Of a stretch of 64,000 bases of DNA, positions 37,086-46,319 are shown in pieces. The notes under the pieces are model-generated. The model made no database searches and was not told where the DNA came from. It saw only the letters and a program-made list of their open reading frames with translations. Source of the DNA: Bacteroides sp. 51 (GTDB lineage Bacteria; Bacteroidota; Bacteroidia; Bacteroidales; Bacteroidaceae); assembly GCF_010500965.1 (NCBI RefSeq), contig NZ_QVMI01000017.1:1-64000 (forward strand), written 5' to 3'. How positions within the stretch are numbered: position 1 is the first letter of the stretch; every line of letters starts with the position of its first letter. The translations under genes and the position numbers were made by a program.

Positions 37086-38412
37086 ACAGATCCCAATTAT
37101 AAATGTAAACCGTGCATTTTCGGAAGATAACGTTGAGGTTGTGGATAAACAATCCATCCGTAGTAATTGTAAACAAGGTGACTTTCCCATTGAAGTTCAA
37201 AGCGATAAAGATAATTATCTTATTCGTTCTGAAGTAAAACTGTCGCTGAATAATCTACCGCCTGATTTGATTGATTTAGTGATTTCTGTTGTAAAAGCAG
37301 ATACCATGGTTCAGTTGCCTGCGTTTGAGTTCAATTCATTGCTAAATAAACAACCAAAGAATAATAAAAAAGAAGGCTCATTCGTTGATCATTGGATTCC
37401 CGAGTATGAAGGGCATATTTTAATGGGACGTATGGTTGCTCTTGATGGTAAAGAACTACCTTCTAATCATTCTATATTGTCGCCTAGTATAGGAGTTGTG
37501 GGAAAGGATATTCGTTACATGCAGGGGCAAGTATCTTCTGCCCAAGACCCTGTCTGTTTTTATACAGGAAACATATATGGTAAGCATGAAGTTGTTACAG
37601 CCGTATCTTCCCTGGATGGTAGGCGAATACGTTTAGACCTTCTTTCTCCGTTTAATGATTTTGTCCCAAAACAATTGCCCGTATTATCTGTATGCCCTGA
37701 TGCTGAGTTACTTAAAGAAAGAAGTATCTGCGAGCAGTTAAGTCATATTGTTTCAATTGATTCAGTGCCGGATGAGAAAGGGTTGTCTTATTATGGGTTA
37801 CAACCCCATTTAAGCTATGATCTGGATAGCGATACAAGATTTAATACAATTAGTGAAACAATCGTAGAGTTTGTCCGAAGAATTGATGTTTCGAGAGTAG
37901 ATGGAAAGCGCAGAATGCGTATCCTCCTTGAAGATGAAAGGCGTTTAGCTCCCCAGTCTTTAATATTACTTGATGGCGTTGTGGTCAATGACCATGAAGA
38001 CTTGTTAAACTATAACGCCCATTATATTAAACGAATTGATTTATATAATGACCGATATCTCTTTGGTGGGAAAATATATGATTGTATTGCCTCCTTTGTC
38101 TCTCTCAAAGGTACTCTACCCTCTTTAAAATTGAAAACAGACGAACAACTGTTCGTTTATGATTTTCCTATATATAAGAAGACTTTCCCTTTGATTTCTT
38201 ATGCAGGTGAAACGGCTAAGTTGTCGAGGATCCCAGATTTTCGGCATACAATTTATTGGGATACTTTTATGGATAGGGAGATACCAAGCCAATCTACTCG
38301 TTTGTTCTTTTATACTTCGAATCTTACCGGAACATTTAAAGTTTCCGTTACGGGAATCAGGTCTAACGGTGAAATTATACGTGGAATAACTACATTTCGT
38401 GTAATTAAATAG
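37027..38412 (+). pseudogene. 5'-truncated large envelope protein of unknown function
   Basis: The open frame has 461 codons, but its first 20 or so lie antisense to the ATPase remnant and cannot be native. The protein proper begins around LIRSEVKLSLNNLPPDLIDLVISVV and shows beta-sandwich-like modules. It ends with RLFFYTSNLTGTFKVSVTG and GITTFRVIK, a pattern I associate with large Bacteroidales macroglobulin-like or carboxypeptidase-regulatory proteins of about 800-900 residues. It has no signal peptide, so it is probably a fragment whose N-terminal half was deleted. The exact family is uncertain. Confidence 0.55.
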
Positions 38413-38456
38413 AATCTATTTTTTCTGTCAGTATATACAGATACTTCGAAAATAAC

Positions 38457-38464
38457 TATCTTTG
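38457..38464 (+). promoter_or_regulatory. -7 promoter box of hflX
   Basis: TATCTTTG fits TAnnTTTG, 38 bases before the ATG. Confidence 0.6.
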
Positions 38465-38502
38465 TCCCCACGTAATTACATTTATAGGAACAAAAAGATA
38501 GA

Positions 38503-39753
38503 ATGAAAGAATTTGTAATATCCGAAGCCCAGGCAGAAACCGCCGTACTTGTTGCCCTTATCACTCAGACGCAGGATGAGCGTAAAACCAATGAGTACCT
38601 TGATGAATTGGCTTTTCTTGCTGAGACAGCAGGAGCGGATGTCGTGAAGAAGTTTACCCAACGATTGGACAATGCCCATCCGGTAACTTATGTGGGCAAG
38701 GGTAAACTCCAGGAAATAAAAGACTATGTGCATGAAAACGAGATAGGGATGGTTATCTTTGATGATGAACTATCTCCTAAGCAGTTGCGTAATATAGAGG
38801 CCGATTTGCAGATTAAAATATTGGATCGTACATCGTTGATTCTTGATATTTTCGCTATGCGTGCACAGACTGCCCATGCCAAAACGCAGGTGGAGTTGGC
38901 ACAATATCAATATATGCTTCCTCGTTTGAAACGTTTGTGGACTCACCTTGAACGTCAGGGTGGCGGTGGCGGTGGTGCCCGTGGTGGTTCAGTAGGACTT
39001 CGTGGTCCTGGTGAGACGCAATTGGAAATGGACCGTCGTATCATTCTGAACCGTATGGCTTTGTTGAAAGAACAACTCAAAGATATAGACAAACAGAAAT
39101 CTACGCAACGTAAGAACCGTGGGCGGATGATCCGTGTGGCCTTGGTCGGTTATACCAACGTAGGCAAATCAACCCTGATGAACCTCCTTTCCAAGAGCGA
39201 AGTATTTGCCGAGAATAAGCTTTTTGCAACGCTGGATACCACCGTGCGTAAAGTAATTATTGATAATTTGCCCTTCCTGCTTTCGGATACCGTTGGGTTT
39301 ATCCGTAAGCTGCCTACCGATTTGGTTGAGTCCTTTAAATCGACACTCGACGAAGTTCGCGAAGCTGATCTTTTATTGCACATCGTGGACATTTCCCACC
39401 CCGGATTTGAGGAACAAATTGAAGTGGTAAACAAAACCCTTGCCGATATTGATGGTGGAGGAAAACCTACTATACTTATATTTAACAAAATAGATGCCTA
39501 TACTTATATAGAGAAGGCCGAAGACGATCTTACCCCCCGTACAAAAGAAAACTTAACACTCGATGAACTGATGAAAACGTGGATGGCAAAGCTGGAAGAC
39601 AATTGTCTTTTCATCTCTGCCCGCGAGAAAATCAATATAGAAGAAATGAAGAGTGTAGTTTATAAACGCGTAAAAGAATTGCATGTACAACGTTTCCCCT
39701 ATAATGATTTTCTTTATCAGAACTATGATGAAGAACTAACAATTGAAAGTTGA
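38503..39753 (+). CDS. hflX: GTPase HflX
   Basis: HflX is a ribosome-associated GTPase that splits or rescues stalled ribosomes under stress. The N-terminal HflX domain (VTYVGKGKLQEIKDYV and DELSPKQLRNIE) is followed by the glycine-rich linker GGGGGGARGG and GLRGPGETQLEMDRR. The G domain has G1 GYTNVGKS (216-223), G3 DTVGF (262-266) and G4 NKID (328-331). Length (416) is normal. The last codons (TIES and stop) are read from the beginning of a TTTCAAC-type heptamer array, so the repeat has replaced or overrun the original 3' end. The DUF4954 gene follows. Confidence 0.95.
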   Translation: MKEFVISEAQAETAVLVALITQTQDERKTNEYLDELAFLAETAGADVVKKFTQRLDNAHPVTYVGKGKLQEIKDYVHENEIGMVIFDDELSPKQLRNIEADLQIKILDRTSLILDIFAMRAQTAHAKTQVELAQYQYMLPRLKRLWTHLERQGGGGGGARGGSVGLRGPGETQLEMDRRIILNRMALLKEQLKDIDKQKSTQRKNRGRMIRVALVGYTNVGKSTLMNLLSKSEVFAENKLFATLDTTVRKVIIDNLPFLLSDTVGFIRKLPTDLVESFKSTLDEVREADLLLHIVDISHPGFEEQIEVVNKTLADIDGGGKPTILIFNKIDAYTYIEKAEDDLTPRTKENLTLDELMKTWMAKLEDNCLFISAREKINIEEMKSVVYKRVKELHVQRFPYNDFLYQNYDEELTIES

Positions 39754-39829
39754 AAGTTGAAAATTGAAAGTTACGATGCCGCATGGCAACTTTCAACTTT
39801 CAACTTTCAACTTTCAACTTTCAACTCAT
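39740..39829. repeat. Inverted heptamer array (GTTGAAA / TTTCAAC)
   Basis: GTTGAAA-type heptamers (39740-39773) face TTTCAAC heptamers (39788-39829) across the phrase GCATGGCAA. The array begins in the last hflX codons and ends just before the DUF4954 gene. The same array with the same GCATGGCAA centre is found at 54099-54200. Confidence 0.8.
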
Positions 39830-39842
39830 TAAAATAAGTAGG

Positions 39843-41831
39843 ATGAAGAATTACCGTAAATTAACCGAAGACGAAATTCTGCGGTTAAAAGGTCAGTCGT
39901 GTCTGGCTGATGATTGGGGGCAGGTAATGGTCGACGAACGCTTCACGGCCGAGTATGTGTATCATACTCGTTTCTCGGGTGAAGTTAGATTAGGAGTTTT
40001 CCATACAGAATTTACATTGCCGGGCGGGATTAAAAAACATTCCGGGCTACGCCATGTTACACTGCACAACGTTACTCTGGGCGATAATTGTTGCATAGAG
40101 AACATCCAGAACTATATTGCTAATTATGAAATTGGTGATAATACGTTTATCGAAAATGTCGATATCATCCTCGTAGATGGTGTTACGAAGTTTGGAAATG
40201 GCGTAGAGGCTGCTGTGCTGAATGAAACTGGTGGTCGTGAAGTTCTTATTAGTGATAAATTGTCGGCTCAGCAGGGGTATATTATGGCTTTGTACCGTCA
40301 TCGCCCTGAATTAATCCGCAGGATGAAGGAGATTACAGATTATTACTCCAACAAGTATGCTTCGAGTGTGGGTAAGATTGGTAGTCATGTAATGATTATC
40401 AATACCGGTTCCATTAAGAATGTAAAGGTGGGCGATTATTGCCATATCGAAGGAACCTGCCGGCTGGAGAATGGTAGTATCAATAGTAATGAAACAGATC
40501 CGGTACATATTGGTTATAGCGTTATCTGCGAGGATTTCATTATTTCTTCCGGTTCTCATGTAGATGATGGGACAGTGTTGAGCCGTTGTTTTATAGGGCA
40601 GGCTTGCCAGCTGGGACATAATTATTCTGCTTCTGATTCATTATTCTTTAGTAACTGCCATGGGGAAAATGGTGAGGCGTGTGCGATATTTGCAGGTCCA
40701 TTTACAGTGACTCACCATAAATCTACGCTGCTCATTGCCGGTATGTTCTCGTTTATGAATGCCGGTTCGGGCTCTAACCAGAGTAACCATATGTATAAGT
40801 TGGGTCCTATCCATCAGGGAACAATGGAGCGTGGGGCAAAGACTACCTCCGATTCGTATATTCTGTGGCCTGCGCGCGTTGGAGCGTTTTCACTGGTTAT
40901 GGGACGCCATGTGAATCATGCGGATACCTCTAATCTTCCTTTTTCTTATTTAATTGAGCAGGGCGATACAACCTATCTGATTCCGGGTGTAAACCTGCGT
41001 AGTGTAGGAACAATACGTGATGCACAGAAATGGCCAAAGCGTGATAAACGTAAGGACCCTAACAAGCTGGACTGTATAAACTACAACCTGTTGAGCCCCT
41101 ATACAATTCAAAAGATGTTCAAGGCGCTTGCCATTCTGAAAGAGTTGCGCAAAGTTTCCGGTGAAACCTCTGAGATTTATTCGTTCCAGAGTGCCAAGAT
41201 TAAGAATTCGTCTTTGAATAAGGGTTTGAAGTATTATGAAATTGCGATACACAAATTTCTGGGAAACTCTATTATAAAGCGACTTGAGAATATTAAGTTC
41301 CAAAGCAATGAAGAGATTCGTCAGCGGTTGAGGCCTGATACTGAAATAGGTGTTGGCGAGTGGGCTGATATCTCGGGGTTGATTGCTCCTAAGAGTGAGA
41401 TTGAAAAGCTGCTGTGTGGTATTGAAAGTGGTGAGGTCAATCGCCTGCGTTGTATCAACGAGCAATTTGAGGTGATGCATAAGAACTACTATACCTATGA
41501 GTGGACTTGGGCATACAATAAAATACAGGAGTTTTATGGGTTGAATCCGGAAGAGATTACAGCCAAAGATATAACCAACATCGTGAATCGTTGGAAAGAG
41601 TCGGTTATCGGTCTTGACCGTATGGTGTATGAGGATGCCCGCAAGGAGTTTTCTTTATCTTCCATGACTGGCTTCGGAGCGGATGGTTCCCGTTATGAGA
41701 TGAAGCAGGACTTTGAGCAGGTACGTGGCGATTTTGAAAGCAATACGTTTGTGACTGCTGTCTTGAAGCATATCGAAGAAAAATCTGCGCTAGGCGATGA
41801 ACTGATTGCGAGGATTTCACATCTGGTATAA
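39843..41831 (+). CDS. DUF4954 family protein with left-handed beta-helix
   Basis: The 662-residue protein has hexapeptide-repeat-like stretches typical of left-handed beta-helices (VTLGDNCCIENIQNYIANYEIGDNTFIENVDIILVDG in pieces; HIEGTCRLENGSI; GSHVDDGTVLSRCFIGQACQLGHN). A helical C-terminal region follows (ELRKVSGETSEIYSF onward). This matches the DUF4954 family of Bacteroidales, whose members resemble sugar-nucleotide acyltransferases without known activity. The frame extends to 39783, but that extension is translated heptamer repeat ([15 protein letters not shown]), so I start at the ATG at 39843. Confidence 0.8.
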   Translation: MKNYRKLTEDEILRLKGQSCLADDWGQVMVDERFTAEYVYHTRFSGEVRLGVFHTEFTLPGGIKKHSGLRHVTLHNVTLGDNCCIENIQNYIANYEIGDNTFIENVDIILVDGVTKFGNGVEAAVLNETGGREVLISDKLSAQQGYIMALYRHRPELIRRMKEITDYYSNKYASSVGKIGSHVMIINTGSIKNVKVGDYCHIEGTCRLENGSINSNETDPVHIGYSVICEDFIISSGSHVDDGTVLSRCFIGQACQLGHNYSASDSLFFSNCHGENGEACAIFAGPFTVTHHKSTLLIAGMFSFMNAGSGSNQSNHMYKLGPIHQGTMERGAKTTSDSYILWPARVGAFSLVMGRHVNHADTSNLPFSYLIEQGDTTYLIPGVNLRSVGTIRDAQKWPKRDKRKDPNKLDCINYNLLSPYTIQKMFKALAILKELRKVSGETSEIYSFQSAKIKNSSLNKGLKYYEIAIHKFLGNSIIKRLENIKFQSNEEIRQRLRPDTEIGVGEWADISGLIAPKSEIEKLLCGIESGEVNRLRCINEQFEVMHKNYYTYEWTWAYNKIQEFYGLNPEEITAKDITNIVNRWKESVIGLDRMVYEDARKEFSLSSMTGFGADGSRYEMKQDFEQVRGDFESNTFVTAVLKHIEEKSALGDELIARISHLV

Positions 41832-41859
41832 CGACAAGATGCTGTCATCAAAGTCCATC

Positions 41860-41940
41860 CTGTAGGGGCGGTTCGCGAACCGCCCAATGTGCGGATACAC
41901 AAGAAACCATTTTCGGGCGGTTCGCGAACCGCCCCTACAG
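41860..41940. repeat. Paired REP-like palindrome (GGGGCGGTTCGCGAACC type)
   Basis: Two 26-bp arms (41860-41885 and 41915-41940) are perfect inverted copies, and each arm holds its own palindrome GGGCGGTTCGCGAACCGCCC. The same element is at 53029-53096. It sits between the convergent DUF4954 and OmpA-like genes and may act as a terminator. Confidence 0.85.
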
Positions 41941-41977
41941 TGATTATTAGCTTTTGGGTTAATCTATTACAATCATT

Positions 41978-42850
41978 TTACTCCGCTGTCTCCAATGAAC
42001 TCTTTGGAGCCTGTTCAATCAAATCCATAAACTGATCCAGTTTAGGCGTAATGATAATCTGCGTTCTGCGGTTCCGGGTTTTTCCTTCGGCCGTATCGTT
42101 GCTTACTATTGGGTTATATTCTCCACGTCCGGCAGCGGTCAGGCGTTTGGGGTCAATTCCATAATCGTTTTGCAATGCCTGAACAACAGACGAGCCACGT
42201 AGTGCACTCAAATCCCAATTGTTGCGGATGTTTGGACGAGAAATCGGATCGGTGTCCGTGTTACCTTCCACCAATACATCGTAATCATTGTAGTCTAAGA
42301 TGATTTTGGCAATTTTGCTCAGGATTTCTCCGGCTTTATCGCTGATTTCATAACTTCCCGAACGATACAACATCTTATCATCCAAAGAGATATACACCAC
42401 ACCTTTCAATACCTGAATATCCATATCCTTCATCTCTTCGCGGGTGAGCGAACGGGTCAGGTTGTTGATCATCACGATATTCAACGAGTCTGATTTGTTC
42501 TTTGCCTGTACCAGGTGTTGGATAAAGCGGTTCGAGGCATTGATCTCGTCCACTAATTTGGAGATGCTAACGCTTCCCTGCGAGCTTTGCGCCATGCTCT
42601 TGTTCAATAAACTTTGCATTTCTGCCAGGTCCGAGCGTAGCTCTTCATTGTTTTTACGCGCTTCGGTCAGTCTGTCTTCAAGACTTTTGGCCTGCGTGCG
42701 GCTCTCGGTCAGTTGCAACTGACTCTGCTGGTAATCGGACTGCAATTTGCTGTAATCCGTTTGCAGCGTATTAAACTTTCCCTGAGTTACGCAACTCGTA
42801 AACGTTATACTTACTATTACTGCGAATAGCGGCAAAAAAGATTGTTTCAT
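41978..42850 (-). CDS. OmpA-family lipoprotein
   Basis: This 290-residue lipoprotein (lipobox FTSC, Cys20) has a coiled-coil region (about residues 28-90: LQTDYSKLQSDYQQSQLQL and on). A C-terminal OmpA/MotB domain follows, with the peptidoglycan-binding pattern VLVEGNTDTDPI...NNWDLSALRGSSVVQAL...AAGRGEYNP...NRRTQIIITP. It probably tethers the outer membrane to peptidoglycan. A near -7 box (CATCTTTG on the minus strand, 42890-42897) precedes it. It is transcribed divergently from fumarase. Confidence 0.88.
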   Translation of the reverse strand: MKQSFLPLFAVIVSITFTSCVTQGKFNTLQTDYSKLQSDYQQSQLQLTESRTQAKSLEDRLTEARKNNEELRSDLAEMQSLLNKSMAQSSQGSVSISKLVDEINASNRFIQHLVQAKNKSDSLNIVMINNLTRSLTREEMKDMDIQVLKGVVYISLDDKMLYRSGSYEISDKAGEILSKIAKIILDYNDYDVLVEGNTDTDPISRPNIRNNWDLSALRGSSVVQALQNDYGIDPKRLTAAGRGEYNPIVSNDTAEGKTRNRRTQIIITPKLDQFMDLIEQAPKSSLETAE

Positions 42851-42933
42851 AAGCCTTTACGTTATTAATAATATGTAATATGAAACAACAAAGATGGCAA
42901 TAATGTTTCATTTATGAAATTCAATTAAGCTAA

Positions 42934-42963
42934 TTTTCAACTTTCAACTTTCAACTTTCAACT
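42934..42963. repeat. TTTCAAC heptamer array before the fumarase gene
   Basis: Four tandem TTTCAAC-type heptamers stand just upstream of the fumarase -7 box. No facing inverted arm is present here, unlike the arrays at 39740 and 54099. Confidence 0.7.
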
Positions 42964-42972
42964 AATTAATCT

Positions 42973-42980
42973 TACCTTTG
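42973..42980 (+). promoter_or_regulatory. -7 promoter box of the fumarase gene
   Basis: TACCTTTG fits TAnnTTTG, 34 bases before the ATG. Confidence 0.55.
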
Positions 42981-43014
42981 CCTTACTAACTAACATACGT
43001 AATAAGTTATAAAT

Positions 43015-44658
43015 ATGGCAACACCTCCGTTTAAGTATCAGGAGCCCTTCCCAATGGGCAAAGATACAACTGAGTATTATCTGCTTACCAAAGACCACGT
43101 GTCTGTAAGCGAGTTTGAAGGCAAAGAAATTCTGAAAGTAGAAGCCGAAGGGCTTACGGCGATGGCCAATGCGGCTTTCCGTGATGTGGCTTTTATGCTT
43201 CGTCCCGAACACCAAAAGCAAGTAGCGAAAATCCTGTCCGATCCCGAAGCGAGTGAGAACGACAAGTACGTTGCGCTGACTTTCCTGCGCAATGCCGAGG
43301 TTTCTGCTAAGGGTAAACTCCCTTTCTGTCAGGACACCGGTACGGCGATTATTACGGGTAAGAAAGGCCAGCAGGTCTGGACAGACGGTTGCGATGAAGA
43401 AGCGCTTTCCAAAGGTGTTTATAAGACCTATACCGAAGAAAACCTGCGCTATTCCCAGAACGTTCCTCTGAACATGTATGACGAGAAGAACACCGGCTGC
43501 AACTTGCCTGCACAGATTGACTTGTACGCCACCCAGGGGGCTGAATATAAATTCCTTTGCATTGCAAAAGGGGGTGGATCGGCCAATAAAACATACTTGT
43601 ATCAGGAAACAAAAGCGCTCTTGAATCCGGGCAGACTTGTTCCTTTCCTTGTGGAAAAGATGAAATCTCTGGGTACGGCTGCTTGCCCTCCTTACCATAT
43701 TGCTTTCGTTATCGGTGGTACGTCTGCCGAGACTAACCTGAAAACCGTAAAGCTTGCTTCTGCCAAGTATTACGACAGTCTCCCGACTGAGGGGAATGAC
43801 GGTGGTCAGGCTTTCCGCGATGTTGAACTGGAAAAACAAGTGTTGTGCGAAGCGCAGAAGATGGGACTTGGCGCTCAGTTCGGTGGCAAATACTTTGCTC
43901 ACGATATCCGTATTGTTCGCCTGCCACGTCACGGGGCATCTTGTCCGGTGGGTATGGGCGTTTCCTGCTCGGCCGACCGTAACATCAAAGCGAAGATCAA
44001 TAAGGATGGTATCTGGATTGAGAAGCTGGAAGAAAATCCGGGCAAGTATATTCCGGAAGAGTTGCGTAATGCCGGCGAGGGCGATGCGGTAAAGATCGAC
44101 CTGAACCAGCCAATGGCCGATATCCTGAAAGAGCTTACTAAATATCCGGTGTCTACCCGTTTGTCATTGAACGGAACCATTATTGTGGGTCGTGACATTG
44201 CTCATGCGAAGCTGAAAGAACGTATTGACCGGGGCGAAGGCTTGCCACAGTATGTTAAGGATCATCCTATTTATTACGCCGGTCCGGCTAAAACGCCTAA
44301 GGGTATGCCTTCCGGTTCGTTTGGGCCTACCACTGCGGGGCGCATGGACTCGTATGTTGACTTGTTCCAGGACAATGGCGGCAGTATGATTATGATTGCC
44401 AAAGGTAACCGTAGCCAGGAAGTAACGGATGCTTGTAAAAAGCATGGTGGTTTCTATCTGGGCAGCATCGGCGGACCGGCTGCAATCCTAGCTCAGGACA
44501 ATATCAAGAAGGTGGAGTGCCTGGAATATCCAGAGCTGGGCATGGAAGCCATCTGGAAGATTGAAGTTGTAGATTTCCCTGCATTTATTCTGGTAGATGA
44601 TAAGGGGAATGATTTCTTTAAGCAGATTAAGCCGTTGAATATTAGCTGTAACCTCTAA
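43015..44658 (+). CDS. Class I fumarate hydratase (Fe-S)
   Basis: The enzyme interconverts malate and fumarate using an oxygen-sensitive [4Fe-4S] cluster; in Bacteroidales it serves the reductive branch that makes succinate. The 547-residue protein has both class I domains in one chain. Cluster cysteines are likely Cys105 (PFCQDTGT), the one in NTGCNLPAQ, and the one in GVSCSADRN. Other family phrases are [19 protein letters not shown] and the C-terminal [26 protein letters not shown] (in pieces). A 324-codon antisense frame over the same gene is a shadow. Expression starts from its own -7 box. Confidence 0.95.
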   Translation: MATPPFKYQEPFPMGKDTTEYYLLTKDHVSVSEFEGKEILKVEAEGLTAMANAAFRDVAFMLRPEHQKQVAKILSDPEASENDKYVALTFLRNAEVSAKGKLPFCQDTGTAIITGKKGQQVWTDGCDEEALSKGVYKTYTEENLRYSQNVPLNMYDEKNTGCNLPAQIDLYATQGAEYKFLCIAKGGGSANKTYLYQETKALLNPGRLVPFLVEKMKSLGTAACPPYHIAFVIGGTSAETNLKTVKLASAKYYDSLPTEGNDGGQAFRDVELEKQVLCEAQKMGLGAQFGGKYFAHDIRIVRLPRHGASCPVGMGVSCSADRNIKAKINKDGIWIEKLEENPGKYIPEELRNAGEGDAVKIDLNQPMADILKELTKYPVSTRLSLNGTIIVGRDIAHAKLKERIDRGEGLPQYVKDHPIYYAGPAKTPKGMPSGSFGPTTAGRMDSYVDLFQDNGGSMIMIAKGNRSQEVTDACKKHGGFYLGSIGGPAAILAQDNIKKVECLEYPELGMEAIWKIEVVDFPAFILVDDKGNDFFKQIKPLNISCNL

Positions 44659-44661
44659 TTG

Positions 44662-44705
44662 CTGGTGGCTCCTCGAATCCTTCGGGATTCGGGGAGGGCA
44701 GCCAG
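44662..44705 (+). terminator. Imperfect GC-rich hairpin after fumarase
   Basis: CTGG...CCTCGAATCC pairs imperfectly with GGGATTCGGGGAGG...CCAG around the loop TTC, directly after the fumarase stop. It has no T run, so it could instead be a REP-type element. Confidence 0.45.
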
Positions 44706-45025
44706 ACGCAAAAAGCATTTTGTCAATTCTGCTACAAACTGCTTAAAAACCTCTACCTCTGCCCGTAGCCGAAAATAATTCGGCATTTCCTGTTTCGTAA
44801 ATTCAAGATGATTGTTTGTTCGGTGTTTATTTGGTAAAATGAAAGCGGGATAGTTTAATTTTGTTTTATCTGTTTCCGAAAGATTTTGTTTTGTATCTAT
44901 ATGCTTATTCTGATTCTTCTGGAAAAACGATTGAACTAGAAATTGAAACGCTCAAGATTTACTTTTCTTCCCGGACTTTTCTTTCTTTCATGCTCAAAAA
45001 AGTGAAATCATAATCTTTTAGCTTT

Positions 45026-45166
45026 CTTGTTTAACAGGTTGGCTGGCTACATTAACACGTCAACTTTCTACAGTAACGCGGTGAGTAGTCACACTTAATA
45101 CGGGCTATAGAATTTATTAACACCAGAGTTGGCTTGTTAACGTAGGCAGCCAATGTGTTTAACAAG
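45026..45166. repeat. Spaced inverted repeat in the fumarase-thiD gap
   Basis: The gap 44659-45414 has no gene. It holds a 25-base imperfect inverted repeat (45026-45050 and 45142-45166; shared phrases TTGGCTG, CTAC, CTTGTT). Between the arms, TTAAC-type motifs recur (ATTAACACG, AGTAACGCG, ATTAACACC). The purpose is unknown. Confidence 0.4.
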
Positions 45167-45414
45167 AAGACAGGAAGGATTTGTCGGGATATTCAAGCTT
45201 TTTATCAGAAAACATGTCTGTTTACATAGAAAACGCACTTTATCTACTCCTTTTTAGCAGAAATTCTTCTTTTTGATGATTAATAAATCGGCTTTATACG
45301 GCTTTCGGGGCATCTCTTGTACTTTGAATGGATGAAAAATGATATATCCTAAATATCAAAAAGAAAACGATACGCCGAAAAATGAAGCTATTTGATCGTT
45401 ATATGGTGCATTTC

Positions 45415-46239
45415 TTAACCTTCCACAAACTTCATCTTCTGCGGATCAAAGGTCTGGCATACCGGACCTTTGCCGTGACCGATAAATACATTATCGCCAT
45501 ATTGTATGGCCTGCCTGACAAACTCCCTCGATTTGGCAACGGCTTCGGGCACTTCGTGTCCTAAAGCAATATAGGTGGCTATAGCCGACGAGAAGGTGCA
45601 TGATGCCCCATGGGAGTTATGTGTATAGATCATCTCGCTTTTGAAAACCCATTCCTCATCGGCTGGGGTGCGGAGCACGTCATAGAGTTCGTTTTCGTAC
45701 CTATCTCCACTCTTTATCAATACGGGAATCCTGTATTTCCGGATAAACAGCATGGCGGCCGCCTTCATGTCTTCTACTGTTTCTATCGACATCTCACATA
45801 GAAGTTCGGCCTCCTGACAGTTTATGATGATCAGGCTTACGAAAGGCAGTAGCTCTTTGCGGATAACGTCTATATTTTCTCTAAGCATGTGCCGTATACC
45901 GTCGGACGAAAGCATCACGGGGTCATAAACAACATAAGGCGGGTGGTATTTCCGGAGGCAATCGCCTACGGTACGAATGGTTTCTACATCGTTCAGCAAT
46001 CCCAGTTTGACAACATCCGGCATGATATCTTCTATTACCGTTTCAATTTGTTGCCTGATCACTTCCTGAGGAATAGGGAAGAGGGATCTTAACCCCATGG
46101 TATTACCAACAGTCAACGCTGTGACTGCCGTAGCGGCATAGGCACCTAGTGCCGAGATGGTTTTTATGTCTGCCTGTGCACCGTTTCCTCCGATACAATC
46201 AGACCCTGCAATCGTGAAGACGATAGGATAACGTTTCAT
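45415..46239 (-). CDS. thiD: Hydroxymethylpyrimidine/phosphomethylpyrimidine kinase
   Basis: ThiD phosphorylates HMP and HMP-P in thiamine synthesis. The 274-residue ribokinase-fold protein matches the family (MKRYPIVFTIAGSD, VVYDPVMLSSDG, VLIKSGDR). Two conserved loops deviate: the N-terminal substrate loop is GSDCIGGNGAQAD where the usual form is close to GSDSSGGAGIQAD, and the anion-hole motif usually written GTGCT is GASCT here. Activity or substrate may therefore be altered. No other thiamine gene is nearby. A -7 box TATATTTG (minus strand, 46266-46273) precedes the start. Confidence 0.82.
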   Translation of the reverse strand: MKRYPIVFTIAGSDCIGGNGAQADIKTISALGAYAATAVTALTVGNTMGLRSLFPIPQEVIRQQIETVIEDIMPDVVKLGLLNDVETIRTVGDCLRKYHPPYVVYDPVMLSSDGIRHMLRENIDVIRKELLPFVSLIIINCQEAELLCEMSIETVEDMKAAAMLFIRKYRIPVLIKSGDRYENELYDVLRTPADEEWVFKSEMIYTHNSHGASCTFSSAIATYIALGHEVPEAVAKSREFVRQAIQYGDNVFIGHGKGPVCQTFDPQKMKFVEG

Positions 46240-46319
46240 GGTTGGGGCGAAGAATTATGATGGAGCAAATATAGTGAAAAAATGAGTAGATAGTTCTTTT
46301 TTTGCAAATAAAAGGGGAC

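Noticed and set aside
36961-37200. A 79-codon minus-strand frame as an independent small gene
   Set aside because: Its C-terminal part is clearly the tail of a DUF4143-type ATPase; the remainder is antisense to the truncated plus-strand gene.
42958-43932. A 324-codon open frame antisense to fumarase
   Set aside because: It lies entirely over the well-conserved fumarase gene except for repeat sequence at its end, and its translation has no family-like pattern.
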